Shown here: positions 1 to 6,680 of the stretch, one piece after another
How the letters are laid out: every line of letters begins with the position of its first letter
Position numbering within the stretch: position 1 is the stretch's first letter
Assembly: GCA_024224995.1 (NCBI GenBank)
Contig: JAAENB010001255.1
Location: 1 to 14,445 of the forward strand
Direction of reading: 5' to 3'
DNA from: a bacterium
GTDB taxonomy: Bacteria; Spirochaetota; UBA4802; UBA5550
Length of the DNA: 14,445 nt
Position numbers and translations under genes: made by a program
Notes under the pieces: generated by a model
Told to the model about the DNA's origin: nothing
Seen by the model: the letters and a program-made list of their open reading frames with translations, nothing else
Databases searched by the model: none

Positions 1-36
1 AAGCTCCGGTATGTTCTTTCTTTCTGCTACAATCAT
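1..36 (-). CDS. metV: Start of a probable MetV (methylene-THF reductase partner), cut by the window edge
   Basis: Only 12 codons are visible, reading MIVAERKNIPEL, from an ATG at 36-34. A strong ribosome binding site (AAGGAGA, 45-51) lies 8 bases upstream, so the start is well supported. The gene begins 18 bases after the stop of the selenocysteine mvhD and continues the operon. The opening resembles MetV, the zinc and iron-sulfur partner of MetF in bacterial MetFV-HdrABC-MvhD complexes, whose N-termini I recall as similar. The operon already has metF, hdrABC and mvhD but lacks metV, which fits. The identification rests on a dozen residues and on context; the existence of a gene here is more certain than its name. 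Confidence 0.55.
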   Translation of the reverse strand, partial: MIVAERKNIPEL

Positions 37-54
37 GTATATACTCTCCTTTAC

Positions 55-501
55 TTAGCTTACAGCTGCTTTTTTCTTTCGCAATGGATTTGGCCCCAAT
101 TTACGAACGGTATTTATCATATCATTGACATGATCCACAAATGGACGGGCCATGGCTGCTGAGATATTTATCATCCGTATTCGCCCTGCTTCCAGTCCGC
201 TTTCCTCTAAAAATTCACCGGTATGGTTTACCCTTCCCTTTGCCAGAAGGTTCCCTTCAATGAAGTGACAGCCGCCTTCTTCGCAGCCGGCAACCAGCAC
301 CCCATCGGCACCATTTTCAAAGGCTTTCATAAAGTATTCAACCTCCAGCCTGCCGGTACAGGGAGTCCGGACTATTCGGATATTGGTTGGGTATTGTAAT
401 CGCATCGAACCTGCCAGGTCCGCAGATGAGTACGCTCAGTACTGGCAGCAAAATGCTATGATCTTCGGTTCAAAATTCATATCAACATCTTTGTTATTCA
501 T
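55..501 (-). CDS. mvhD: MvhD-family [2Fe-2S] protein, selenocysteine-containing (internal TGA)
   Basis: MvhD (delta subunit of methyl-viologen-reducing hydrogenase) carries a [2Fe-2S] cluster and passes electrons to HdrA. Reading through one TGA at 438-436 gives a 148-residue protein of normal family length. Its N-terminal motif is FCCQYUAYSSADLAG, where U22 sits at the position of a conserved family cysteine. Other ligands are C18/C19, C48 (PCTG), C73 and C78 (GCEEGGCHF), followed by IEGN. A conventional ORF would begin only at the ATG at 405 and lose the conserved N-terminus. The start at 501-499 has AGAAGG 5 bases upstream (507-512) and an in-frame TAA further upstream at 519-517; the ATG at 480 is a weaker alternative. 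VhuD of some methanogens is a known selenoprotein of this family. A 7-bp hairpin follows the TGA. A sequencing error or a genuine nonsense mutation is unlikely because conservation continues on both sides in one frame. Confidence 0.9.
406..422 (-). promoter_or_regulatory. Bacterial SECIS-like hairpin just after the TGA codon
   Basis: On the minus strand, 13 bases after the TGA, CGGACCT (422-416) pairs with AGGTTCG (412-406): 7 base pairs including one G-U. The apical loop is GGC (415-413), about 21-23 bases after the TGA. Bacterial SECIS elements lie inside the coding region, with an apical loop roughly 16-37 bases from the UGA and a G near the start of the loop; this hairpin fits. Its role as the SelB binding site is inferred from position and shape. 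Confidence 0.6.
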
Positions 502-557
502 AGTAACCTTCTTTTTTTAATTACAAATTTGAAGTTTCAAGAGCTCCTTGCTGACCG

Positions 558-633
558 CCCCCTATCCCCCTGTGGGGGCACCATCCCCCCCTTTTCAATT
601 TTCTTGCGCCCCCTCCGGGGGTTGGGGGGCAAG
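558..633. repeat. G/C-tract hairpins in the 159-base gap before the selenocysteine mvhD
   Basis: The gap 502-660 between the hdrA-like gene and mvhD holds two inverted repeats unlike the surrounding sequence. One is CCCCC (566-570), TGT, GGGGG (574-578). The other has outer arms CTTGC (603-607) and GCAAG (629-633) enclosing CCCCC (609-613), TCC, GGGGG (617-621). The transcribed strand carries G runs at 613-609, 591-585, 570-566 and 562-558. There is no U-tract typical of an intrinsic terminator. These could be mRNA-stabilising or processing hairpins, or a dispersed intergenic repeat; the sequence alone does not decide. Confidence 0.6.
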
Positions 634-660
634 CAAAAATCAGACGCCGTTATTAACTTA

Positions 661-3600
661 CTATTCCGCGTTCAACGCCTGGAAAACACTTTCCAATATA
701 ATATTAAATTGAGCTCGCTCAAAATGATGGAGCTCAATAGCGCGAGCCGGACATTCCGACGCGCAAATCCCGCATCCCATACATTTGGCTGCGGCAATTT
801 CCGCCTTCCTATCGGCATTCGCGAAAGGAGCGCCGTAAGGACAGGCATGAACACAGGTCATGCACGATATACATTTATCCTGGTTCACTTCAGAAACCTG
901 GGCTCCCACTTCGAGATGGGTCTTTGAAAGGACCGTAGCCGCACGCGCTGCCGCTGCCCGGGCCTGCGATATATTTTCATCGATCATTTTTGGTGAATGG
1001 GCCAGGCCGCAAAGGAACACGCCTTCAGTGGCAAAATCAACAGGCCGCAGTTTTAAATGAGCTTCCACAAAAAAGCCCTCCCCATTAAGCGGTATTTTTA
1101 ACATGTTGGAAACTTCTTTGTTTCCAATTGAAGCCTTAACTCCGGTACTAAGAACCAGGTTATGAGCCTCTATTTCTATGGTATCTCCAATGTCAGGACT
1201 GTCAACCGATACCAACAGACCGGAATCGTCTGTTACTACAGGCGGCTTGCCTTCATTATACCGGATAAAAACCACTCCCGCTTCACGAGCCGCTTTATAA
1301 TACTTTTCTCTAAAACCATATGTTCGAATATCCCGGTACAGGATATAAATATTAGCATTGGGATCTTTTTCTTTTATCGCAAGCGCGTTCTTAATAGCCA
1401 TGGAGCAGCATATTCTGCTGCAATAAGGATTCTCTTCATTCCGGGAACCCACACACTGGATCATGACAATATTTTTACCGCTCGTTTCAAAACTGTCTGC
1501 GGCTAAACTCTTTTCGAGCTCAAGCTGCGTAGTAACCGAAGCGGATGTTCCATTTAGATATTCAGAGGTTTCGGCCTCCCCTGCCCCGGTGGCAATAATA
1601 ATCGCTCCACAGGCAACATCCCGGCTGTTTCCATTCTGCGCCAGTTTTGCCTGGAACTTGCCAATATGCCCGTCAACTCCCGAGACCCTGGTTCCCAGGT
1701 TGACCCGGATGTTCGGATGATTATCGACCTGATCGATAATCCCTTTTGCCAGAGAGGAAACATTTTTATTTTCAAGCGTGCTTTGTATTTGCATCATGTT
1801 CCCGCCAAGGGACGCGTCTTTCTCTACCAGGGTAACGTTAAAACCCTGGTCTGCCAGTGAAAGGGCCGCGGTCATTCCGGCGAGGCCCCCCCCAATAACC
1901 ATACCGTCCTGGTTAATAGCCAGGGACTCTCCTTCCAGCGGAGTAAGAAGAAAAGCTCTTCCAATAGACATCCGCACCAGCTCAACCGCTTTTTTCGTTG
2001 CGAATTCCGGCTCAGAAGAATGAACCCAGGAACACTGGTCCCGGATGTTCGCAAGCTCAAACAGGTATGGATTTAATCCTGCTTCACGAAGAGTCTCTCT
2101 AAAAAGATCTTCATGAGTTCGCGGTGTACAGGAAGCTACGACTACCCGGTTCAAACGATGTTCGGTGATGGCTTCTTTAATATCCGAAAGACTGGAATCG
2201 GAACAGGTATACATTGAATCCGTCGCGAGGGTCACATGAGGATCGTTCTTTATAGCTTCCACCACTCCCTTAACATCAACAACAGAGGCGATATTTATTC
2301 CGCAATGGCAAACAAACACGCCAATGCGGACATCTTCGTCGGTACAATCATGTTCATAGGGATAAACCTTTTTCGTTACCATGCTGTGCCGTACCTGCGA
2401 AAGCAGTTCCATGGACATGGATGCGGCAGCGCTTGCCTGGGTTACGGTTTCGGGAATATCCTTTGGCTCCTGGAAAGCACCCGCCACATAAACCCCGGGC
2501 TTTGATGTTTCAAGAGGGGCAAACCGGTCGGTTTTACAAAAACCAAAATCATTCAGCTCAATTCCCAGGCGGGAGATAGTATCGGACACTGAGGCTTTCG
2601 CGTCTAAGCCCACAGCAAGTACTACCAGGTCGTATTCTTTTTCTTCAAATCCCGACTGCTCATTCACGTATCGAAGCCGGAGATCTTTTGTTTTTGGCAT
2701 TTCAATAATACGGGACGGGATACTCTTTACATATTCAATCCCTTCCGTGCCCTTCGCGCGCTCATAATACTGATCGAAATCTTTTCCATACGCCCGTATA
2801 TCCATATAATAGATCGATATGTCCAGCCCTTCCTGGTGTTCCATTGCCACCAGGGCCTGCTTGGTTGTTGCCATACAGCAAATCGATGAACAATATTCAT
2901 TCCCGCAGCCCGAATCCCGTGAGCCCACGCACTGAATAAACGCGATCCGTTTGGCCTCTTCGCCGTCCAGGCGCTGAATATGCCCTTCGTATGGACCGGC
3001 AGCGGAAAGCATCCGTTCAAACTGGACACTGGTTATAACATTGGAATAACGGCCAAAACCGAATTCCCCTTTTTCTTCGGCCTGGAATTCCTGGAAACCG
3101 GGAGCCAGGATTACGGAACCGACGTCAAGAGCAAGCTCCTCTTCTTTCATAAAATGATCAATTGCGTCCTTTTCGCATGCTTCCACGCATTCGTTACACT
3201 CGGAACATAAGGCGCAGTTAAGACAGCGTTCCGCTTCGGCAATAGCGTCTTCTTCGGAAAAGCTGCCTTCTATTTCGTTAAAGTTATTTTCTCTTTTCTC
3301 TACAGCCAGCACAGGTGCTTTTGCTCTATCCTTTTTTTCCTCGTCAGCGGTATCGGGAAGCAGCTCTTCCGGAACGGGCTTGAGGCTCTCTTCAAAACGG
3401 GGAGCAGAAGAATCATCTTTGCGAATATACCGGTCAATCGATTCGGCAGCACGCTTCCCCGCGGCAACCGCTTCAATAACTGTCGCGGGTCCGGTTACAA
3501 CATCTCCACCGGAAAAGACTCCTTCCAGAGTGGTAACACCAAAATCGTCTATTTCAATGTTTCCCCATTTATTAACCGGGAGACCCGGTGTTGCTTCCGA

Positions 3601-5121
3601 CAATGCCATATTCGGCTGGCTTCCAATAGCCAGGATCATGGTGTCGATATTCATGTCAAATTCAGAGCCTTCAACAGCTACCGGGCGTCGTCTGCCCGAT
3701 TCATCGGGTTCGCCAAGCTTCATTTTTATACACCGGACTTTACCCAGTTTTCCTTCGCCATTGTCTATAAATTCCACGGGATTGGTAAGGAATTGAAATT
3801 GTACTCCCTCGGCCTTTGCCTGTTCAATCTCTTCTTTATTCGCGGGCATTTCCGCTTCAGTTCTTCGATAAATAATCGTTACATTTTCAGCGCCAAGACG
3901 GATGGCGGAACAGGCCGCGTCCATTGCTACGTCTCCGCCGCCAACAACAGCCACATTCCCTTTTAAAGCAGGTTTGTTATCTTTTGTATTAGCGCGATAC
4001 AGAAAATCAAGGCCCTCTTCCACGCCGGGAAGATTGTCTCCCTTGACTCCCATTGAGGTATTATCCTGGGTTCCAACACCCACAAATACTGCTTCATTTT
4101 CTTCGCGCAATTTTTCTATGGTAATATCTTTTCCAATTTCGCTGTTAAATACAAACCTTACGCCTCTTCTCCGGATCAGTTCAATTTCATAGTCAAGGAT
4201 ATTGTCGGGAAGACGGTACTCAGGGATTCCCCAGCGAAGCATTCCGCCTGCCGCGGGTCTTGACTCATATATGGTCACTCCGTAACCGCGGTCTGCCAGA
4301 TCCTGCGCTGCTGTTAAACCGGCAGGGCCGGCTCCAACTATGGCCACCTTCTTCGCGTTTCCCTGCACGGTTCTTTCTTCGGGCAGAGTAATTTCTCCCG
4401 ATTCCAACATTTCCATTTCTTTATCATTGGCAAAACGCTTCAGCTGCCGAATCGCTACTGCGGAATCGGCTTGTGCTCTTGTACAAACGGTTTCACAGGG
4501 GTGAGTACAAACCCGGCCGCATATTGCAGAGAGCGGGTTCCGTTCGCGTATCATGTCTACTGCTTTTATATATTCTTTTTTCTTTATGAGCTGAATGTAT
4601 CCCTGAACATTGATGTTTGCAGGGCAGGCTATTTTACAGGGAGCGTGTCCAAGCTTAACAATGCCTGGTACATTCGGCACTGCCTGGGCGGAATATTTTG
4701 CTATTGCTTTCCGGGTTCCCAGGTCGCGGTTAAACCGGTCTTTTACCTCTACAGGACAAACCGCGGAACAGTCTCCACAGTCATTACAAATATCATCTTT
4801 CACATACCGGGGCGCTTGTTTTACCTTCGCGGTAAAGGTTCCCGGATCGCCTTCTATACCTGCCAGCTCCGAAAGGGTATGGATCTCTACATTTAAATTC
4901 CGGGCGCATTCTACCAGTTTTGGTGAAACGATACAGGTCGCGCAATCCCCGGTTGGGAAGGTTTTGTCGAGATGAGCCATCATCCCGCCAATGGCAGGAG
5001 ACCGTTCCACAAGGTGAACTTTAAAGCCCGAATTGGCAAGATCAAGAGATGCCTGCACTCCGGCGATTCCGCCTCCCTGTACCAGCACTGCTCCTGTTAA
5101 TTTCTTTCCGCTTTCTTTCAT
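661..5121 (-). CDS. hdrA: Double HdrA-like flavoprotein with an inserted GltD-type NAD(P)H module
   Basis: This 1486-residue protein is about twice a usual HdrA. Residues 12-130 are an HdrA FAD domain (QGGGIAGVQ at 15-23) with C60, C63 and C72 and a ferredoxin motif at 112-122. Residues 160-565 are a complete GltD-like module: Fe-S cysteines (C162, C166, C201, C205, C209, C213), FAD motif GAGPAG (263-268), dinucleotide motif GGGDVAM (394-400) and the SGGDVVTGPATVIEA signature (537-551). A ferredoxin-like CLNCALC...C stretch follows at 633-649, and the first HdrA half resumes at 667-910 with C731, C739, C744, C748 and C749. Residues 931-1486 are a full HdrA: CHCG (938-941), C973, C998, second FAD motif (1076-1081), C1223, C1234, C1238 and C1239, and two C-terminal [4Fe-4S] motifs (1417-1427, 1447-1457). 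HdrA is the bifurcating flavoprotein of HdrABC; the GltD part should exchange electrons with NAD(P)H. The gene follows hdrB by 41 bases. Confidence 0.93.
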   Translation of the reverse strand: MKESGKKLTGAVLVQGGGIAGVQASLDLANSGFKVHLVERSPAIGGMMAHLDKTFPTGDCATCIVSPKLVECARNLNVEIHTLSELAGIEGDPGTFTAKVKQAPRYVKDDICNDCGDCSAVCPVEVKDRFNRDLGTRKAIAKYSAQAVPNVPGIVKLGHAPCKIACPANINVQGYIQLIKKKEYIKAVDMIRERNPLSAICGRVCTHPCETVCTRAQADSAVAIRQLKRFANDKEMEMLESGEITLPEERTVQGNAKKVAIVGAGPAGLTAAQDLADRGYGVTIYESRPAAGGMLRWGIPEYRLPDNILDYEIELIRRRGVRFVFNSEIGKDITIEKLREENEAVFVGVGTQDNTSMGVKGDNLPGVEEGLDFLYRANTKDNKPALKGNVAVVGGGDVAMDAACSAIRLGAENVTIIYRRTEAEMPANKEEIEQAKAEGVQFQFLTNPVEFIDNGEGKLGKVRCIKMKLGEPDESGRRRPVAVEGSEFDMNIDTMILAIGSQPNMALSEATPGLPVNKWGNIEIDDFGVTTLEGVFSGGDVVTGPATVIEAVAAGKRAAESIDRYIRKDDSSAPRFEESLKPVPEELLPDTADEEKKDRAKAPVLAVEKRENNFNEIEGSFSEEDAIAEAERCLNCALCSECNECVEACEKDAIDHFMKEEELALDVGSVILAPGFQEFQAEEKGEFGFGRYSNVITSVQFERMLSAAGPYEGHIQRLDGEEAKRIAFIQCVGSRDSGCGNEYCSSICCMATTKQALVAMEHQEGLDISIYYMDIRAYGKDFDQYYERAKGTEGIEYVKSIPSRIIEMPKTKDLRLRYVNEQSGFEEKEYDLVVLAVGLDAKASVSDTISRLGIELNDFGFCKTDRFAPLETSKPGVYVAGAFQEPKDIPETVTQASAAASMSMELLSQVRHSMVTKKVYPYEHDCTDEDVRIGVFVCHCGINIASVVDVKGVVEAIKNDPHVTLATDSMYTCSDSSLSDIKEAITEHRLNRVVVASCTPRTHEDLFRETLREAGLNPYLFELANIRDQCSWVHSSEPEFATKKAVELVRMSIGRAFLLTPLEGESLAINQDGMVIGGGLAGMTAALSLADQGFNVTLVEKDASLGGNMMQIQSTLENKNVSSLAKGIIDQVDNHPNIRVNLGTRVSGVDGHIGKFQAKLAQNGNSRDVACGAIIIATGAGEAETSEYLNGTSASVTTQLELEKSLAADSFETSGKNIVMIQCVGSRNEENPYCSRICCSMAIKNALAIKEKDPNANIYILYRDIRTYGFREKYYKAAREAGVVFIRYNEGKPPVVTDDSGLLVSVDSPDIGDTIEIEAHNLVLSTGVKASIGNKEVSNMLKIPLNGEGFFVEAHLKLRPVDFATEGVFLCGLAHSPKMIDENISQARAAAARAATVLSKTHLEVGAQVSEVNQDKCISCMTCVHACPYGAPFANADRKAEIAAAKCMGCGICASECPARAIELHHFERAQFNIILESVFQALNAE

Positions 5122-5130
5122 AATCTTTTA

Positions 5131-5147
5131 TATCCTGTTTATCCTGT
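5131..5147. repeat. Two tandem copies of TATCCTGT between hdrB and the hdrA-like gene
   Basis: TATCCTGT occurs at 5131-5138 and 5140-5147, a 9-base period. On the coding (minus) strand each copy gives ACAGGATA, so the first copy supplies the AGGA (5133-5136) that probably serves as ribosome binding site for the hdrA-like gene, with a rather long 11-base spacing. Confidence 0.5.
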
Positions 5148-5162
5148 GAATAATACTTTATA

Positions 5163-6032
5163 TTAAACCGCTGCAACCGCTTCCACTACGGCTTCGGGCG
5201 CTACCATAAGTCTCTTTAATCCCAGCTCCTTATGAGAAATACCGAGACACAATCCAAGCAATTGTGTAATGTATAATATTGGCATATTGTGCTGCCGTCC
5301 GGTGACTTTCGCCATATCCTGCTGCCGTAAATCAAGGTTCATCTGGCACATGGGGCAGGCTACTGCCACGCATTTCGCTCCGGCGTCTGCCGCCATTCCT
5401 AGAATGGAATCGGAGAGTTTTACTACCACGTCAGTTCTTGTTAAAGATAGTGCCGCGCCGCAGCATTCAACTTTATGAGGCCAGTCTACGCTTTCGCCGC
5501 CCATTAAATCTACCAGGCGGTCCATGGTAACCGGGTTTTCCGGATCGTCGAATTGAGTTACTTCCGGGGGCCGTACAAGCAGACAGCCGTAATAAGAAGC
5601 CACTCCCAGTCCTCCCAGTGTATGAGTAAATGAATTTTTCATGGTTTCCATGCCTACGTCTTCAAGAAGCACTTCCACAATATGCCGGACCCGTACGGAA
5701 CCGTCGTAATCCTGTCCCAGCGCTTCCGCTACCTTCTGCCGCATTTCCGGGCTCTTCGCGATCTCATGGTTCGCGGCCTTCATCCTGCTGTAACAGGAAG
5801 CACAGGTTACTACCATATCGAGTTTCATCTCTTTCACTTTTATAAGATTGGCCGCTGCCAGTGACACGGCAAGCGCCTGGTCGGTCTGGTGCGCGGGAGT
5901 TGAACCGCAGCAGGTCCAGCCTTTGGGCTCAACAAGCTCCAGCCCCAGAGCCTCTGCCACTGCCACAACCGATGTATGCTGATCTCTTGCCGTTGATTCT
6001 GCCGAACAACCGGGATAATACGCGTATTTCAT
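5163..6032 (-). CDS. hdrB: HdrB, CCG-domain subunit of the heterodisulfide reductase-like complex
   Basis: The 289-residue protein has the two CCG (cysteine-rich) domains that define HdrB. The first uses C9, C41-C42-G, C77 and C80; the second uses C150, C190-C191-G, C226 and C229. In methanogens these bind two non-cubane [4Fe-4S] clusters and reduce the CoM-CoB heterodisulfide. Bacteria lack that substrate, so here HdrB is best seen as the substrate-side or relay subunit of HdrABC. All expected cysteines are present and the length is normal. The ATG at 6032-6030 is preceded by AAGGAA about 8 bases away. It lies between hdrC and the hdrA-like gene, the usual C-B-A clustering. No membrane segment or signal peptide is seen, so the complex should be cytoplasmic. 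Confidence 0.95.
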   Translation of the reverse strand: MKYAYYPGCSAESTARDQHTSVVAVAEALGLELVEPKGWTCCGSTPAHQTDQALAVSLAAANLIKVKEMKLDMVVTCASCYSRMKAANHEIAKSPEMRQKVAEALGQDYDGSVRVRHIVEVLLEDVGMETMKNSFTHTLGGLGVASYYGCLLVRPPEVTQFDDPENPVTMDRLVDLMGGESVDWPHKVECCGAALSLTRTDVVVKLSDSILGMAADAGAKCVAVACPMCQMNLDLRQQDMAKVTGRQHNMPILYITQLLGLCLGISHKELGLKRLMVAPEAVVEAVAAV

Positions 6033-6071
6033 CTTTAATTCCTTTTGTAATATTTAGTCTATTACTGCTTT

Positions 6072-6106
6072 CTATTACTTTTGTAATAGAGTTCGAGGTT
6101 CGAACC
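6072..6106. repeat. Hairpin and palindrome in the hdrC-hdrB gap
   Basis: CTATTAC (6072-6078) and GTAATAG (6083-6089) form a perfect 7-bp stem with a TTTT loop. GGTTCGAACC (6097-6106) is a perfect 10-base palindrome that touches the hdrC stop codon. On the mRNA strand no long U run follows, so this looks more like an intercistronic processing or stability element than a terminator. Confidence 0.45.
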
Positions 6107-6663
6107 TATCTTTTCTCTTTCACTTTCTTAAATATCTGCTTTGTTATCTTCTTATCCGCGCCGCGCGGCGGGAGAAGCGCGATTTTTCCTTTTTTTAAGA
6201 TAGTGGGAAATTTTCCCGTGTCTTTCAAATATGTTGATGTTCCCATTTTATACAGAGCCATTATTCCAAGGTCATAGGTCCGGCCAAAGGACTTTACGGT
6301 TTTTAACAGCATACTGTTGAGAAGAGGAGCATTCCCTTCAGGTTTTGCCGCGCCAAGCTCATTTGCCAGAACCCGTAACGCGTCCATAACCGAGGCCATG
6401 TCGATCTTCATGGGACACCGGGTATAACAGGTCTCGCATGAGGCACAGGTCCATACCAGGCTGCTATCGAGCAGCTCTTTTCCTGCGCCCAATTGCAAAA
6501 GCCGGATTACTTCCGATGGTGAGGACTCGGTAAAATCTCCTACCGGGCACCCGCTGCTGCATTTTTTACATTGCAGGCAGAGACCAATATCAACTCCGGA
6601 CATTTCTTTTACCCGCGATATTAGTTCATTTCCTGTTTCTTGTTTTGTTATACGTATGGACAT
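6106..6663 (-). CDS. hdrC: HdrC, two-[4Fe-4S] ferredoxin subunit
   Basis: HdrC carries electrons between HdrA and HdrB. This 185-residue protein has exactly two ferredoxin motifs: C29xxC32xxC35xxxC39-P and C73xxC76xxC79xxxC83-P. An alpha-helical C-terminal part follows (about residues 88-145), then a lysine-rich tail, the common HdrC layout. The ATG at 6663-6661 has AAGGA about 8 bases upstream. It starts 17 bases after the glutamate-synthase-like gene stops, which ties the glutamate synthase block and the Hdr block into one transcription unit. There is no membrane anchor, which separates it from membrane-bound HdrE/DsrM-type partners. Confidence 0.94.
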   Translation of the reverse strand: MSIRITKQETGNELISRVKEMSGVDIGLCLQCKKCSSGCPVGDFTESSPSEVIRLLQLGAGKELLDSSLVWTCASCETCYTRCPMKIDMASVMDALRVLANELGAAKPEGNAPLLNSMLLKTVKSFGRTYDLGIMALYKMGTSTYLKDTGKFPTILKKGKIALLPPRGADKKITKQIFKKVKEKR

Positions 6664-6680
6664 AGCTCAGATCCTTCTTC

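Noticed and set aside
55..405. A 116-residue MvhD starting at the ATG at 405
   Set aside because: It would lack the conserved FCCxxU/C-AYxxADLAG segment, and the family similarity continues upstream in the same frame through the TGA.
603..633. Intrinsic terminator between the hdrA-like gene and mvhD
   Set aside because: The hairpin is not followed by a U-tract on the transcribed strand, and mvhD and metV downstream belong functionally to the same operon.
529..927. A plus-strand frame of 132 codons across the G/C hairpin gap
   Set aside because: It overlaps the C-terminus of the HdrA-like protein in antisense and its start is made of the repeat; no protein features are seen.
6091..6106. GTTCGAGGTTCGAACC resembling a tRNA T-arm
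   Set aside because: No acceptor, D or anticodon arms surround it; it is a short palindrome at the hdrC stop codon.
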